This document shows, piece after piece, positions 18,144 through 29,629 of a stretch of 64,000 nucleotides of DNA. The position numbers were made by a program, and so were the translations under genes. The stretch spans positions 20,921-84,920 of the forward strand of contig CAIRBH010000003.1 of the NCBI GenBank assembly GCA_903876765.1, read 5' to 3'. The DNA is from an uncultured Pseudomonadota bacterium (lineage in GTDB: Bacteria > Pseudomonadota > Gammaproteobacteria > Burkholderiales > Methylophilaceae). Position 1 is the stretch's first letter, and the number at the start of each line of letters is the position of its first letter. The notes below the pieces were generated by a model that saw only the letters and a list, made by a program, of their open reading frames with translations, was not told where the DNA came from and did no database searches.

Positions 18144-19379
18144 AAAATTACCCTGAAACCAACTTTTCATCTTGTCCATAATCCGCCCAAATGAGCTAGA
18201 TTCCATTTGCCCGCTTAAATGTCTTTCTAATTGCTGCTTGCCCATTAAGACCAAGCCCACCCCAGTTGCATAGCGCGGATTGCCTACCACTTCTGACAGA
18301 CCGCCGACATAACGCGGTAGCCCCATACGCACTGGCATGTGAAAAATCTCTTCGCCTAGCTCTACCATGCCACGCATCATGGCCGAGCCGCCGGTAATGA
18401 CGATGCCTGAGGCTATCATCTCTTCCATACCGCTGCGGCGCAATTCGTTGAGCACCATCTCATAAAGCTCAACCACGCGGGGTTCTAGCACTTCAGCCAA
18501 GGTTTGTACTGAAAGCTGACGTGGCTCACGACCATCTACCCCTGGCACTTCAACAATTTCTCTTGAATCTGCCAGCTGGCGTAGCGCGCAACCATATTTC
18601 ACTTTAATGTCTTCGGCTGACTGAGTCGGCGTTCTAAATGCCACCGCAATATCATTGGTCATTTGGTCGCCAGCGATCGCCACCACCGCCGTGTGACGGA
18701 TAGCACCTTGTTTAAATACCGCAATATCGGTCGTGCCTCCGCCTATATCTACCAAACACACGCCCAGCTCTTTCTCGTCTTCAGTGAGCACTGCCAAACT
18801 AGAGGCCAGTGGCTGTAAAATCAAATCACTCACTTCTATGCCGCAACGCTTAATGCATTTCACAATATTCTGTGCGGCCGCCACTGCACCAGTGACGATA
18901 TGCACTTTGACCTCTAACTTCATGCCGCTCATGCCCAGCGGCTCACGCACATCCTCTTGGCCATCAATAATGAATTCTTGGGTCAAAATATGTAAAATTT
19001 GCTGATCCGCTGGCAAAGCAATTGCCCTCGCTGTTTCTATCACACGGTCAACATCCATTTGTGAGACTTCGGCATCTTTAATTTTGACCATGCCGTGTGA
19101 ATTCAAGCTCTTAATATGGCTGCCAGCAATGCCAGTATAAACATTGTTGATTTTGCAATCAGCCATTAGCTCAGCTTCTTCAAGCGCACGCTGAATTGAC
19201 TGCATGGTCGATTCAATATTAATCACCACGCCTTTTTTAAGACCTCGCGAGATATGCTGCCCCAGTCCGATGACTTTCACCGTCCCCTCTGGCTGCAATT
19301 CGGCAACTATGGCCACAATTTTTGACGTGCCTATATCTAGGCCTACAATCAAATTCTTATCTTCTCTTACTCTACTCAT
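18141..19379 (-). CDS. ftsA: Cell division actin-like protein FtsA
   Basis: A roughly 412-residue actin-fold ATPase. NLIVGLDIGTSKIVAIVAEL is the phosphate-1 motif, CLVDIGGGTTDIAVFKQGAIRHTAVVAIAGDQMTNDIA is phosphate-2/1C, and IASGIVITGGSAMMRGMVELGEEIF is the adenosine loop. The end MDKMKSWFQGNF is the amphipathic membrane-targeting helix. I take ATG at 19379 although the adjacent in-frame GTG at 19382 is equally spaced from GGGGGGAG. It tethers FtsZ filaments to the membrane. 29 bp separate it from ftsQ. Confidence 0.98.
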   Translation of the reverse strand: MSRVREDKNLIVGLDIGTSKIVAIVAELQPEGTVKVIGLGQHISRGLKKGVVINIESTMQSIQRALEEAELMADCKINNVYTGIAGSHIKSLNSHGMVKIKDAEVSQMDVDRVIETARAIALPADQQILHILTQEFIIDGQEDVREPLGMSGMKLEVKVHIVTGAVAAAQNIVKCIKRCGIEVSDLILQPLASSLAVLTEDEKELGVCLVDIGGGTTDIAVFKQGAIRHTAVVAIAGDQMTNDIAVAFRTPTQSAEDIKVKYGCALRQLADSREIVEVPGVDGREPRQLSVQTLAEVLEPRVVELYEMVLNELRRSGMEEMIASGIVITGGSAMMRGMVELGEEIFHMPVRMGLPRYVGGLSEVVGNPRYATGVGLVLMGKQQLERHLSGQMESSSFGRIMDKMKSWFQGNF

Positions 19380-19408
19380 CACTTACTCCCCCCGTGTGGT
19401 TGCACGGC

Positions 19409-20254
19409 TTATGTCTTTACTATTGATAACTTATGTTGAATTACGCCACCTGAACTAGCTGGGCTAGGCTGGGGTTTGTTCGATTTTGTATTAGCTAAAT
19501 GTGGGCTACTTAATTTAGCCCCAGCAACTGATTTAGCCTTGTTAGCCACAGGCGTTAAAGCCTCTGGCCTACGCACGGCAAATCCATTTGGGTAGCGTAA
19601 ATCCGCATAGCTCACTTTTACATTAAGGCCTGCAATGGTGCGGCTATAAACGCTGACAAACTTATCCAATCTAGCCAACATTTCTACTCGGCCCAGCTCT
19701 ATTTGCATACCGTTTGTGGTTGTCACTTGCCAAGCGCGTCTTGGCGTGAGCGCTAAACTAGCGATTTTTAAATCTGCCTGCTGCAAAGCTTTGCTAACTT
19801 CAAGGTATTGCGAGGCAACTTCGATAACACCATCGCCAGGCCCAAAAAACACTGGCAAATCACTGTTTGACGCGGCATGAAACAGCTCGCCATGCGAATT
19901 GACCAAGGCAATACTGCCCCATCTGGCTAACTCTTGGTGCTCCTCAATCACGACTTCTAACTTATCTGGCCAACGGCGACGCAGACTCACATTGCGTGCC
20001 CAAGGCAATTTTTCAAAGGCATTACGCGCGTTAATCAGGTCTAGCGTAAAAAAGTTACCTTTTAAATGTTTAGCCACTATCAATTTCACTTGCTCTCGAC
20101 TGACGTGACTTAATTGCCCTTCTACCAACACTTCGCGTAGCGGAAAAATGGGTAGATGGACTACGGCAAAGATCGCCGCATAGAATGTCGCCACCGCACT
20201 CACGGCAAATAGCAAGTTAGCCACCCAATTTAATAATGTAGGCTTATGCCACAT
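19409..20254 (-). CDS. ftsQ: Cell division protein FtsQ
   Basis: A 281-residue bitopic inner-membrane protein. The membrane helix is at about residues 10-34 ([24 protein letters not shown]), the POTRA domain follows ([24 protein letters not shown]...[41 protein letters not shown]), then the beta domain. The tail after residue 230 is long, low in complexity and rich in Ala, Ser, Pro and Lys. It links FtsB/FtsL to the divisome. The start overlaps the ddl end by 11 bp, so translational coupling is likely. Confidence 0.95.
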   Translation of the reverse strand: MWHKPTLLNWVANLLFAVSAVATFYAAIFAVVHLPIFPLREVLVEGQLSHVSREQVKLIVAKHLKGNFFTLDLINARNAFEKLPWARNVSLRRRWPDKLEVVIEEHQELARWGSIALVNSHGELFHAASNSDLPVFFGPGDGVIEVASQYLEVSKALQQADLKIASLALTPRRAWQVTTTNGMQIELGRVEMLARLDKFVSVYSRTIAGLNVKVSYADLRYPNGFAVRRPEALTPVANKAKSVAGAKLSSPHLANTKSNKPQPSPASSGGVIQHKLSIVKT

Positions 20255-21164
20255 CGGCCAGCTCCAAAATACGCACTACTAATTGCTCAAAACTAATCCC
20301 TGCCGCCTTTGCTGCCATAGGCACTAAGCTATGATCTGTCATGCCTGGGCTGGTATTCACTTCTAAAAAATAATGCCGACCTGCATCGTCCATTAAAAAA
20401 TCTACCCTTCCCCAGCCCTTGCAACCAATGGCTTTAAAGGCCAATAGGGCTTCTTGCTTGATGATCGTTTCTTTTTCAGGGCTTAAGCCGCTCGGGCACA
20501 AGTACTCGGTATCGTTACGCAAATATTTCGCCTCATAATCGTAAAACTCATTTTTTGGGACGATGCGAATGATAGGTAACGCCTGCAAATCACCTAAGGC
20601 ATCGCCAATAATGCCTACCGTGTATTCCCCTGCGCCAACAAATTTTTCTGCAATAACCAGCGGGTCAGATTGCGCGGCAATCTGGTAAGCGGCCTGCAAA
20701 CCACCAGCCTGCTTGACTTTGGTAATGCCTATGCTAGAGCCTTCATTGGCAGGCTTGACAAATAAAGGCAGACCCAACTGGCGTTCTATGGCGGCAAAAT
20801 CACTGTTGGCTGTGACTTGTGCAAAATCAGGGGTTATTACTCCCATGGCGCGCCACAGTAATTTTGTACGCCATTTATCCATGCCTATGGCCGATGCCAT
20901 CACGCCACTGCCTGTGTAAGGAATATGTAACATTTCAAGCGCACCTTGTATGCAGCCATCCTCACCAAAACGGCCATGCAAATTGATAAATACCCGATCA
21001 AATGCTTCTAAGTCATGTAATGGCTGATCACGCGGATCAAAGCCCTGTGCATCTATGCCTTGCGCCTTAAGTGCACTCAATACCGCCGTACCACTTTTAA
21101 GTGATATTTCCCGCTCATCCGAATTACCACCCAGCAATACGGCTACTTTGCCAAAATTACGCAT
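20244..21164 (-). CDS. ddl: D-alanine-D-alanine ligase
   Basis: A 306-residue ATP-grasp ligase of DdlB length. [26 protein letters not shown] is the N-terminal substrate motif, [38 protein letters not shown] the core, and [24 protein letters not shown] the C-terminal metal and D-Ala-binding region. It makes the D-Ala-D-Ala dipeptide used by MurF. Location between murB and ftsQ is the usual ddlB place. Confidence 0.97.
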   Translation of the reverse strand: MRNFGKVAVLLGGNSDEREISLKSGTAVLSALKAQGIDAQGFDPRDQPLHDLEAFDRVFINLHGRFGEDGCIQGALEMLHIPYTGSGVMASAIGMDKWRTKLLWRAMGVITPDFAQVTANSDFAAIERQLGLPLFVKPANEGSSIGITKVKQAGGLQAAYQIAAQSDPLVIAEKFVGAGEYTVGIIGDALGDLQALPIIRIVPKNEFYDYEAKYLRNDTEYLCPSGLSPEKETIIKQEALLAFKAIGCKGWGRVDFLMDDAGRHYFLEVNTSPGMTDHSLVPMAAKAAGISFEQLVVRILELADVA

Positions 21165-21199
21165 ATTGAGCTCCTGCCTTATATTTCACCAAACTAGTT

Positions 21200-22099
21200 T
21201 TATGCATACTCGCCTATCACTTTCACTTCTTGCTGCAAAGCCACGCCATTTTTTGCCAACACCGTTTCATACATGTGCTTAATCAGCAATTCAATGTCCA
21301 GTGCGTTTGCGCCACCAATATTGACAATAAAATTGGCGTGCTTCTCTGACACTTGCGCACCACCTATGATGTAAGCTTTTAAGCCGCTGGCTTCTATCAG
21401 TCTGGCCGCATAATCCCCCTGCGGATTTCTAAATGTAGAGCCTGCACTCGGCAAATTGAGCGGCTGCGAAGCTAAGCGTTTAGCCAATAAATCCTTAATT
21501 TTTTGTGTCGCTACGCCCTCATCGCCCGCTTTTAAATTAAGCCAAGCAGCAATAAACCATTCCGTCTGCTCTGGCATCAGCACATGGCGATAACTAGCTA
21601 CAAATTCTTTGGCATCACGCTGATTTAATTCGCCGCGCGCGTTAATTGTGATGACTCTATGCACCACTTGCCAGGTTTCGGCGCCATAGCAACCTGCGTT
21701 CATCGCTAGTGCACCACCTAATGTGCCTGGTATGCCTGCAAAAAACTCAGCGCCCTGTTTGGCAGCTTTAGCACAAAATTTAGCTAATTTAGCGCAGGTT
21801 ACGCCAGCTTGCGCATAGACAAGATCGCCATCGACTTTCATTTCTGTCAGCACGTTATGCATCAACACGACCGTGCCCCTTATACCACCATCGCGCACCA
21901 ATAAATTTGAGCCTAAGCCTATAAAATAAATGGGCTGACTAGCATCGGTGCTTTTTAAAAATAAGCGTAAATCAGCTAGCCCCGCAGGTATATAAAGCCT
22001 ATCGGCCTTGCCACCAACACGCCAGCTGGTATAGCGCGACATAGGCTCATTGAGTAGCAATCTGCCCGTGGCTAATGGCGCTGAGACTACAGATGTCAT
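21200..22099 (-). CDS. murB: UDP-N-acetylenolpyruvoylglucosamine reductase
   Basis: A 299-residue FAD enzyme. [22 protein letters not shown] starts the FAD-binding domain, [21 protein letters not shown] and [25 protein letters not shown] bind FAD, and [45 protein letters not shown] has the catalytic Ser; it lacks the Tyr-loop insertion of E. coli type I, resembling the shorter type II form. It reduces the enolpyruvyl group to make UDP-MurNAc. The start overlaps murC by 4 bp. Confidence 0.95.
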   Translation of the reverse strand: MTSVVSAPLATGRLLLNEPMSRYTSWRVGGKADRLYIPAGLADLRLFLKSTDASQPIYFIGLGSNLLVRDGGIRGTVVLMHNVLTEMKVDGDLVYAQAGVTCAKLAKFCAKAAKQGAEFFAGIPGTLGGALAMNAGCYGAETWQVVHRVITINARGELNQRDAKEFVASYRHVLMPEQTEWFIAAWLNLKAGDEGVATQKIKDLLAKRLASQPLNLPSAGSTFRNPQGDYAARLIEASGLKAYIIGGAQVSEKHANFIVNIGGANALDIELLIKHMYETVLAKNGVALQQEVKVIGEYA

Positions 22100-23520
22100 T
22101 TTGCTTTCACTCCTGCGGCGAGCGCTTTGGTTTTTGCCGCCACTTGTCCTATAGAGCCTGCACCCATCACAATCACCACATCATCGGCCTGGGCCATGTT
22201 TAAAATCGCCTCAGGTAAAGCATCCGTCGTTTCTACAAACAAGGGTTCTACTTCACCTTTAAGGCGTATAGCCCGAATCAGTGTGCGAGTGTCTGCCGCG
22301 ACAATAGGCAATTCGCCAGCTGCATAGACTTCGGTGAGTAAAACCGCATCGGCGCTCGATAACACGCGGACAAAATCTTCAAAACAATCACGGGTACGGG
22401 TATAACGATGCGGCTGAAAAGCCATGACTAAACGACGATTAGGAAAAGCCGCGCGTGCCGCTGCTATCACTGCCTGCATTTCTACTGGATGGTGCCCATA
22501 ATCATCAATTAAGCTAAAAGTGCTGCTTTGCTTGTCATGGCTAGCTTTGACTGGCACTTCGCCATAGCGCTCAAAACGGCGGCCTACTCCTTTAAACTCT
22601 TTTAATGCCTTGATGATGCATAGATCAGGCACATTCAGCTCACTGGCAATGGCAATAGCCGCCAGCGCATTTAACACATAATGATTACCCGGTAGATTCA
22701 AGGTCACGTCAAACGCTGTAGTCACGCCATTAATACGCTGAACGGTAAAGTGCATTTTGCCGCCATCGGCCTGCACGTTGATAGCGCGCACTTTTGCCCC
22801 TTCACTAAAACCATAAGTCATGACAGGCTTGGTGATACGCGGCAAAATCTCACGAATATTGGCATCGTCAATACAAACCACCGCCATGCCCCAAAACGGC
22901 AGTTGTTGCAAAAATTCCACAAAAGCACTTTTGAGCTTGTCAAAACTATGCTCATAGGTCTCCATGTGATCTTGGTCTATATTAGTTACCACCGCCATCA
23001 CTGGCGTGAGATGCAAGAATGAGGCGTCAGATTCGTCCGCTTCTGCCACGATATACTCGCCTGTGCCTAGCTTGGCGTTGGCATTCGCCGCTTCTAATTT
23101 ACCGCCAATCACAAACGTTGGGTCCATGCCCGCTTCGGCTAATATGCTAGCGATTAAGCTGGTGGTGGTGGTTTTGCCATGGGTGCCAGCAACCGCTATG
23201 CCTTGTCTAAAACGCATCAATTCGGCCAACATCAGCGCCCGCGGCACCACTGGTATATTTTTTAGTCTAGCGGCCTTTATTTCTGGGTTGCTTTCGTTGA
23301 CCGCGCTTGAAACGACCACCACATCAGCGTTACCTAGATTTTCCGCAGCGTGTCCTTGGTACACTGTTGCGCCAAAATCGCTTAAGCGTTTGGTTGTGGC
23401 ATTAACCGCTAAGTCAGAGCCGCTCACGGTAAAATCTAAATTAATCAACACCTCAGCAATACCGCTCATACCCGAACCAGCGATACCAACAAAATGGATA
23501 TTTTTGACTTTATGCTTCAT
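22096..23520 (-). CDS. murC: UDP-N-acetylmuramate-L-alanine ligase
   Basis: A 474-residue Mur ligase. [23 protein letters not shown] is the UDP-binding start, [23 protein letters not shown] the ATP P-loop, [11 protein letters not shown] and [10 protein letters not shown] the metal/carbamyl region, and [15 protein letters not shown] with [17 protein letters not shown] the C-terminal domain. It adds L-Ala to UDP-MurNAc. It overlaps murG and murB by 4 bp each, the ATGA type of junction. Confidence 0.97.
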   Translation of the reverse strand: MKHKVKNIHFVGIAGSGMSGIAEVLINLDFTVSGSDLAVNATTKRLSDFGATVYQGHAAENLGNADVVVVSSAVNESNPEIKAARLKNIPVVPRALMLAELMRFRQGIAVAGTHGKTTTTSLIASILAEAGMDPTFVIGGKLEAANANAKLGTGEYIVAEADESDASFLHLTPVMAVVTNIDQDHMETYEHSFDKLKSAFVEFLQQLPFWGMAVVCIDDANIREILPRITKPVMTYGFSEGAKVRAINVQADGGKMHFTVQRINGVTTAFDVTLNLPGNHYVLNALAAIAIASELNVPDLCIIKALKEFKGVGRRFERYGEVPVKASHDKQSSTFSLIDDYGHHPVEMQAVIAAARAAFPNRRLVMAFQPHRYTRTRDCFEDFVRVLSSADAVLLTEVYAAGELPIVAADTRTLIRAIRLKGEVEPLFVETTDALPEAILNMAQADDVVIVMGAGSIGQVAAKTKALAAGVKAK

Positions 23521-24599
23521 GCTGCAAGCTCCCTACAAATAGTTGCAACGCTGCGGGTGGCGTCAGGCTTACCTAAGCTGCGCGCTTTAATCGCCATCGC
23601 CAGGCATTGCTCACGGCTCAAATCTTGTAATAGCTGCGCTACTTTTTCGACGGTAAATTCAGTTTGCGGCATTAATACTGCCGCCCCAGCGTCAGATAAA
23701 TAATGTGCGTTTGAAGTCTGGTGGTCATCCACCGCAAAAGGAAACGGCACGAGTACACTGGCAACGCCTGCGGCAGATAGCTCGGCAATGGTTAATGCAC
23801 CAGCACGACAAATGACAATATCTGCCCAGCTGTACATCTGCGCCATGTCGTCAATAAACGCCCTAGCATCGGCCTCGACTGCTGCGGCCTGGTAATGCGC
23901 AATTAGCGCAGCAATATGTTTTTCACCCGCCTGATGCACCACTTGAGGACGTTGGTTTTCAGGTATTTGCGCCAGCGCTTTTGGTAACACCTCATTCAAT
24001 GCTTGTGCACCCAAGCTGCCGCCAACGACCAGCAAACGCAGTGCGCCAGTATGTTGTTGCAGCCTTGCGCTTGGCGCTGATATTTGTGTAATATTTTCCC
24101 GCACTGGATTACCCACTAATCGCGCCTTAGTCGCTAATGCCGTCTGGCTAGCAAATGCCGCAGGAAAAGCCACCAGCACTTGTTTGGCAATATGCGCCAA
24201 GACTTTATTAGTTAAACCTGCCACTGAATTTTGCTCATGAATGATTAAAGGTTTACCTAATATTTTGGCCATCAAGCCGCCAGGGAAGGCAGCAAAACCG
24301 CCCATGCCCAGCACGACGTCTGGCTGATGTTGGCGCAGCGCCTCGGCACTTTGGCGCAAGGCTTTGAGCAATTTTGCTGGCAATAGCAACCAACCCAGCA
24401 AACCCTTGCCACGCACTCCGCGCATGGTCATCATGGCTTTTTCATAATCTTTATTTGCGATTAAACGGTTTTCCATGCCACCCTCGGTGCATAGCCAAAC
24501 GATGCGCCAGCCCTGATTTTTCAAATAGTCCGCCACCGCCATGGCGGGGTAAACATGACCGCCAGTGCCGCCTGCCATAATCATTAAGGTTTTAGTCAT
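23517..24599 (-). CDS. murG: Undecaprenyl-PP-MurNAc-pentapeptide GlcNAc transferase
   Basis: A 360-residue GT28 glycosyltransferase. [27 protein letters not shown] holds the GGTGGH lipid/donor loop, [38 protein letters not shown] is the membrane-facing region, and [36 protein letters not shown] the UDP-GlcNAc site. It converts lipid I to lipid II on the inner face of the membrane. It overlaps ftsW and murC by 4 bp. Confidence 0.97.
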   Translation of the reverse strand: MTKTLMIMAGGTGGHVYPAMAVADYLKNQGWRIVWLCTEGGMENRLIANKDYEKAMMTMRGVRGKGLLGWLLLPAKLLKALRQSAEALRQHQPDVVLGMGGFAAFPGGLMAKILGKPLIIHEQNSVAGLTNKVLAHIAKQVLVAFPAAFASQTALATKARLVGNPVRENITQISAPSARLQQHTGALRLLVVGGSLGAQALNEVLPKALAQIPENQRPQVVHQAGEKHIAALIAHYQAAAVEADARAFIDDMAQMYSWADIVICRAGALTIAELSAAGVASVLVPFPFAVDDHQTSNAHYLSDAGAAVLMPQTEFTVEKVAQLLQDLSREQCLAMAIKARSLGKPDATRSVATICRELAA

Positions 24600-25759
24600 A
24601 CTGGCAGACCTTTTTGCAAGCGCCTATTCTCAAAATCTATCCTAAGCACGATGGCCATCGCCACACAATTAACTAAAATGCCACTACCGCCAAATGACAG
24701 TAAAGGCAAAGTCAGGCCTTTAGTGGGCAACAAACCAGTATTCACCCCCATGTTAATAATGCCCTGCACGCCCATCCAAACGCCTAACCCCTGTGCCAGC
24801 AAAGCGGCAAAATAACGCTCATTGGCAATCGCCTCTTTGGCTATGCCAAAAGCGCGTATCACTATCCAAGAAAATAGTGCGATGACCGTCAACACGCCAG
24901 CAAAGCCTAATTCCTCGGCAATCACCGCTAATAAAAAGTCGGTGTGCGCCTCAGGTAAGTAAAGTAGCTTTTCTACGCTTGCGCCTAAACCTACGCCAAA
25001 CCACTCGCCACGGCCAAATGCAATCAGCGCGTGGGATAACTGATAACCTTTACCATACGGGTCTGCCCAAGGGTCCATAAAGCCGATGACGCGCTCCATG
25101 CGGTAGGGCGAACTTTTAATCAGAACAAAAATAGCCACTGGTAGCAGTGCCAGTAGGCCAGCAAAGATTTTGCCGTTAATGCCGCCCAGCCACAAAATAG
25201 AGATGGAAATTGCCGCAATCACAGCGAAAGCGCCAAAATCTGGCTCACGCAGTAATAAAAAGCCAACTAACACCATGACCCCAACCATGGGCATGAAGCC
25301 GCGTCTAAAACTATCCATCACCGCCGCTTTGCGTACCGAATAATCAGCCACATAGATGGCGGCAAATAGCTTCATAAATTCTGAAGGCTGCGGATTGACG
25401 ATGAGCATTTTTAACCAGCGACGGCTGCCGCCCGCTTTAAGACCTATGCCAGGAATCAGCACCAGCACTAGCAAGGCTAAACCTGTGAGAAATAAATAGG
25501 GCGCCATTTTTTGCCACCAGGTAATCGGCACATTAAACGCCACAAATGCCGCACTGATGCCCACTACTATAAACGCAGCTTGGTGCACTAAGTAATAACT
25601 GCTGTTATAGCCTACCGCTTTATCCGCCTCGGCAATAGCGATTGACGCTGAATAGACCATGACCAAACTAAAACCTAACAAACATAACACTGCCCATAGA
25701 AAACCTTGGTCGTAACTGGGCGAGTTAATGCGTTCACGGTCTAACATGGTGGTAATCAT
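24596..25759 (-). CDS. ftsW: SEDS-family peptidoglycan polymerase FtsW
   Basis: A 387-residue polytopic membrane protein with about ten hydrophobic segments. Signature stretches are [94 protein letters not shown] and [27 protein letters not shown]. It polymerises lipid II at the septum together with FtsI, whose gene is six genes upstream in the same unit. The starts and stops overlap with murD and murG by 4 bp. Confidence 0.97.
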   Translation of the reverse strand: MITTMLDRERINSPSYDQGFLWAVLCLLGFSLVMVYSASIAIAEADKAVGYNSSYYLVHQAAFIVVGISAAFVAFNVPITWWQKMAPYLFLTGLALLVLVLIPGIGLKAGGSRRWLKMLIVNPQPSEFMKLFAAIYVADYSVRKAAVMDSFRRGFMPMVGVMVLVGFLLLREPDFGAFAVIAAISISILWLGGINGKIFAGLLALLPVAIFVLIKSSPYRMERVIGFMDPWADPYGKGYQLSHALIAFGRGEWFGVGLGASVEKLLYLPEAHTDFLLAVIAEELGFAGVLTVIALFSWIVIRAFGIAKEAIANERYFAALLAQGLGVWMGVQGIINMGVNTGLLPTKGLTLPLLSFGGSGILVNCVAMAIVLRIDFENRRLQKGLPV

Positions 25760-27126
25760 GACTGCGCTCCCAATGCTAGCACGTTGACCGCGTCGACAAA
25801 TACTTGGGCACGATGCACATAATTGCTGAACATATCAAAGCTGGCACAAGCAGGTGATAACAATACCGCATCGTCAGCTTGAGCGAGCTTTTTGGCGATA
25901 TTGACCGCTTCAGGCAAATCAAGCGCTCGATATAAAGGGATAGTCGTATTCAATAATGCCGCCTCTATGATTGGCGCATCGCGCCCTATCAACACCACGG
26001 CACGGGCATTGCCAGCAACTGCTGCTGCCAACGGCGAAAAATCCTGACCCTTGCCATCACCACCAGCGATTAATACCACTTTTTGTGGCAGCCCATGCTT
26101 ATACATACCAGCAATGGCGGCACAAGTAGCCCCTACGTTAGTGCCTTTTGAGTCATCGTAATAGTCCACATGGTCTATATTAGCCACCCATTCCACTCGA
26201 TGTGGCAGTCCTTTAAAGTTATACAACGTTTGAATAATATGCGCGTAATCTATGCCGATAGCGCGGCATAGGGCAACCGCGGCTAGTGCATTGGCGGCAT
26301 TATGCAACCCAACGATTTTTAGATCCTGTAAATTAATCAGCTCTTTGTCACCCTCAGTCAACCAAGTGGCTCCATCAAGTTGCTTTAAGCCAAAATCAGC
26401 CTCATCACTCAAGCCAAACGTCACTTGGGCTAAACTAGGCCTAGCCATCATCATGCTCCAAGCATCATCACGGTTAAGTACTTGCAAGCGGGCATGATAA
26501 AAAATATGCGCTTTAGCAATGGCATAATCTTGCAAACTGGCGTAACGATCCATGTGGTCTTCCGACAGATTGAGCATGGTGGCGGCATCAATCTGCAAGC
26601 TGCTGGTAGTTTCTAGCTGAAAACTAGACAGCTCTAACACATACACATCGGGCACTTGCATAGATAAAGTATCGAGTACTGGCAGGCCAATATTGCCAGC
26701 CACTAGCGCTTTTAAGCCGGCCGCCTTGCATATTTCGCCGACCAAACTGGTGACTGTGGTTTTGCCATTAGCACCAGTAATGGCGATCACTTTGGCGCTC
26801 GCTGGGCGATATTGTGCAAATAATTCTACATCGCCGACCACACGAATACCGCGGGCGATTGCCGCTTGAATTTCTGGCTCAGCCAATGGCACGCCTGGGC
26901 TAGCAACCACTAAGTCCACCTCATTAAATAGCATGGCTTTCAATGCGCCAGTATAAATTTGCACGCTAGGCATTTCGGCACTTAAGGCTATAAGGCCAGG
27001 TGGGTTTTCGCGGGTATCTGCGGCAGACAAAAATGCACCTTGCGTGTTTAGCCAACGCAAGGCGGATAGCCCAGTTTCACCTAGGCCTAGCACTAATACT
27101 TTTTTGTCTTTCAATAAAGTTTTCAT
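25756..27126 (-). CDS. murD: UDP-N-acetylmuramoylalanine-D-glutamate ligase
   Basis: A 456-residue Mur ligase. [19 protein letters not shown] opens the UDP-binding domain, [27 protein letters not shown] is the P-loop, [14 protein letters not shown] and [13 protein letters not shown] follow, and [16 protein letters not shown] with [12 protein letters not shown] form the C-terminal part. It adds D-Glu to UDP-MurNAc-L-Ala. It is 23 bp from mraY and overlaps ftsW by 4 bp. Confidence 0.97.
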   Translation of the reverse strand: MKTLLKDKKVLVLGLGETGLSALRWLNTQGAFLSAADTRENPPGLIALSAEMPSVQIYTGALKAMLFNEVDLVVASPGVPLAEPEIQAAIARGIRVVGDVELFAQYRPASAKVIAITGANGKTTVTSLVGEICKAAGLKALVAGNIGLPVLDTLSMQVPDVYVLELSSFQLETTSSLQIDAATMLNLSEDHMDRYASLQDYAIAKAHIFYHARLQVLNRDDAWSMMMARPSLAQVTFGLSDEADFGLKQLDGATWLTEGDKELINLQDLKIVGLHNAANALAAVALCRAIGIDYAHIIQTLYNFKGLPHRVEWVANIDHVDYYDDSKGTNVGATCAAIAGMYKHGLPQKVVLIAGGDGKGQDFSPLAAAVAGNARAVVLIGRDAPIIEAALLNTTIPLYRALDLPEAVNIAKKLAQADDAVLLSPACASFDMFSNYVHRAQVFVDAVNVLALGAQS

Positions 27127-27149
27127 TTACTATTCAATGGGTGACTCAT

Positions 27150-28253
27150 TTATCTTAACTTCAAGCTGGCCAAACCTATCAGCACTAGCATCATGCTGAT
27201 AATCCAAAAACGTACCACCACTTGCGTTTCTTTCCAGCCTTTTTCTTCATAGTGATGGTGCAGTGGCGCCATTAAAAAAATGCGCTTACCTACCCCTGTG
27301 GTTCGTTTGGTGTATTTGAAGTACAGCACCTGCACTGCTACCGAAAAGGTCTCCACCACAAACACGCCGCCCATAATGAATAAGATGATTTCTTGGCGCA
27401 CTATCACCGCGACCACCCCTAATGCCGCGCCTAAGGCCAAGGCGCCAACATCACCCATAAACACCTCAGCGGGGTAGGCGTTAAACCATAAAAAGCCTAA
27501 ACCAGCTCCCGCCATGGCCGCGCAGAACACCATCAACTCGCCAGCCCCTGCCACGTAAGGCACGCCTAAGTATTTAGAGAAATATAAATGCCCAGCCACA
27601 TAGGCAAAAATACCTAAGGCGCCTGCCACCATGACGGTAGGTAAAATCGCCAAGCCATCTAAGCCATCGGTTAAGTTCACGGCGTTACTGCTGCCAACCA
27701 CGACTAAATAGGTCAATACCATAAAGCCCAGTGCGCTCAATGGCAGCACAAGATGCTTAAAGAAGGGCACAATTAAGGTGGTTTCTACTGGGCTGATATG
27801 GGTTTGATATAAGAAAAAAGCCACCGTTACGCCGATTAGGCTTTGCCAAAAAAACTTGGCTTTTGCTGATAAGCCTTTAGGATTTTTATGCACCACTTTA
27901 CGGTAATCATCCACCCAACCCACCGCACCAAAACCCAAGGTAGTGACTAACACCACCCAGACAAAGCGATTGCTTAAATCTGCCCACAATAAGGTAGATA
28001 CTGCAATCGCCACCAATATCAGCGCGCCGCCCATAGTGGGGGTGCCCGTTTTAATCAGGTGGGTTTGCGGGCCATCATCGCGCACCGCTTGCCCTACCTT
28101 ATATTCGGTCAATTTGCGTATCATGCCAGGGCCAGCAATAAATGAAATCGCCAAGGCGGTGAGCGTGGCCAATACCGCACGTAAAGTGATGTAGTTAAAT
28201 ACATTGAAGCCACGAATATCGTGTGCTAACCAACGCGCTAGTTCTAATAACAT
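27150..28253 (-). CDS. mraY: Phospho-MurNAc-pentapeptide transferase
   Basis: A 367-residue, roughly ten-helix membrane enzyme. [30 protein letters not shown] carries the DD motif, [21 protein letters not shown] the NxxNxxDGxDGLA motif, and [27 protein letters not shown] the HHH motif. It makes lipid I from UDP-MurNAc-pentapeptide and undecaprenyl phosphate. Its start overlaps the murF end by 10 bp. Confidence 0.97.
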   Translation of the reverse strand: MLLELARWLAHDIRGFNVFNYITLRAVLATLTALAISFIAGPGMIRKLTEYKVGQAVRDDGPQTHLIKTGTPTMGGALILVAIAVSTLLWADLSNRFVWVVLVTTLGFGAVGWVDDYRKVVHKNPKGLSAKAKFFWQSLIGVTVAFFLYQTHISPVETTLIVPFFKHLVLPLSALGFMVLTYLVVVGSSNAVNLTDGLDGLAILPTVMVAGALGIFAYVAGHLYFSKYLGVPYVAGAGELMVFCAAMAGAGLGFLWFNAYPAEVFMGDVGALALGAALGVVAVIVRQEIILFIMGGVFVVETFSVAVQVLYFKYTKRTTGVGKRIFLMAPLHHHYEEKGWKETQVVVRFWIISMMLVLIGLASLKLR

Positions 28254-29629
28254 GCTTGATTCTCCAAGATGACTGTTGCACTCAATTTTTCTTCTAGCAA
28301 ATCGACCAGTATTTCCATCTTCATAAAGCGCGAGCCTTTGACTAATACTGTGCTGCTCTCTTTTAACAAGGGCTTGAGCGCCTCGGCGATAGCCTTAGGC
28401 GTCGCATAATGTGTCGCGCCCTCGCCAAAACCGTTGACCATTTCGTGGCTTAGCTCGCCTAGGCAATACAATGCTTTAAGGCCAGCGGCTTTAGCATAAG
28501 CACCAATTTCTCGGTGTAGGCGCTTAGCATCCATCCCCAACTCCCCCATGTCCCCCAACACTAAAAATTTCTCGCCTGATAGGCTAGCTAGCACGTCTAT
28601 GGCCGCTTTCATTGAATCTGGATTGGCGTTATAGCTATCATCAATGAGCTGCGCACCATGCCAGCCTGCTTTAACTTGCAAGCGACCCTTGACCGCAGAA
28701 AAATTCGCTAATCCGCGTGCAATATCTGCATTGCTAACCCCAAGCGCCACAGCTACCGCACTGGCGGCCAGTGCGTTGCTGATGTTATGCCGACCTAAGA
28801 CTGTTAGGTTAAAGCTCACTTTGCCTTCAGGCGTGGTTAAATTCACCAGGCTTACACTGCCATTTGCTTGATAACTCGCGCTCACATCGGCTGGTTTAGT
28901 CAGGGCAAAAGTGATCATTTTTCTACCTTGGTTCAGCGATTTCCAATAATCTGCGTATTCATCATCTGCATTAATCACCGCCAGCCCATGCTCGGCAAGC
29001 CCTGCAAATATCTCTCCTTTTGCTTGGGCAATATTAGCGAATGAGCCTAGTTCGCCTATGTGGGCTGCGCCAGCATTAGTAATCACTGCCACTGTAGGCT
29101 TGGCGATACGTGTTAAATAATCAATCTCGCCCAAATGATTCATGCCCATTTCGATGACCGCATATTGATGCTGGGCGCGCAACTTAAGTAAAGTGAGCGG
29201 CAGACCTATATGGTTGTTTAAGTTACCTACGGTGGCATGTATGGCCTGCTGACTGTGAGCGGTTTCTGCCAAAATCGCGCTAATCATTTCTTTGACTGTG
29301 GTTTTGCCATTGCTGCCAGTAATGGCAACAAGCGGCATAGTCAATTTTGCACGCCAATAGGCGGCAAGCCTGCCCAAGGCTAAATAGCTATCCTCTACTA
29401 CTATGGCGGGCGCTAGGCCAGATTTTTCATGGCTAATCAGCACTGCCGCCGCGCCTTGCTGTAAGGCTGCTGCCGCGTAATCATGTCCGTCAAAGTTTTC
29501 ACCTTTTAAGGCAATAAATAACTGACCTTTTACAATGTTACGGCTATCGCTGCCTACGCTAGTAAACGGCACATCTTGCCCAACTAATCGGCCTTGCATG
29601 GCGCTTGCCGCTGTCGATAGTAGCATCAT
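28244..29629 (-). CDS. murF: UDP-MurNAc-tripeptide-D-Ala-D-Ala ligase
   Basis: A 461-residue Mur ligase. [45 protein letters not shown] is the N-terminal substrate domain, [23 protein letters not shown] the P-loop, [39 protein letters not shown] and [21 protein letters not shown] the centre. It adds D-Ala-D-Ala made by Ddl to complete the pentapeptide. Its start overlaps the murE stop by 4 bp. Confidence 0.97.
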   Translation of the reverse strand: MMLLSTAASAMQGRLVGQDVPFTSVGSDSRNIVKGQLFIALKGENFDGHDYAAAALQQGAAAVLISHEKSGLAPAIVVEDSYLALGRLAAYWRAKLTMPLVAITGSNGKTTVKEMISAILAETAHSQQAIHATVGNLNNHIGLPLTLLKLRAQHQYAVIEMGMNHLGEIDYLTRIAKPTVAVITNAGAAHIGELGSFANIAQAKGEIFAGLAEHGLAVINADDEYADYWKSLNQGRKMITFALTKPADVSASYQANGSVSLVNLTTPEGKVSFNLTVLGRHNISNALAASAVAVALGVSNADIARGLANFSAVKGRLQVKAGWHGAQLIDDSYNANPDSMKAAIDVLASLSGEKFLVLGDMGELGMDAKRLHREIGAYAKAAGLKALYCLGELSHEMVNGFGEGATHYATPKAIAEALKPLLKESSTVLVKGSRFMKMEILVDLLEEKLSATVILENQACY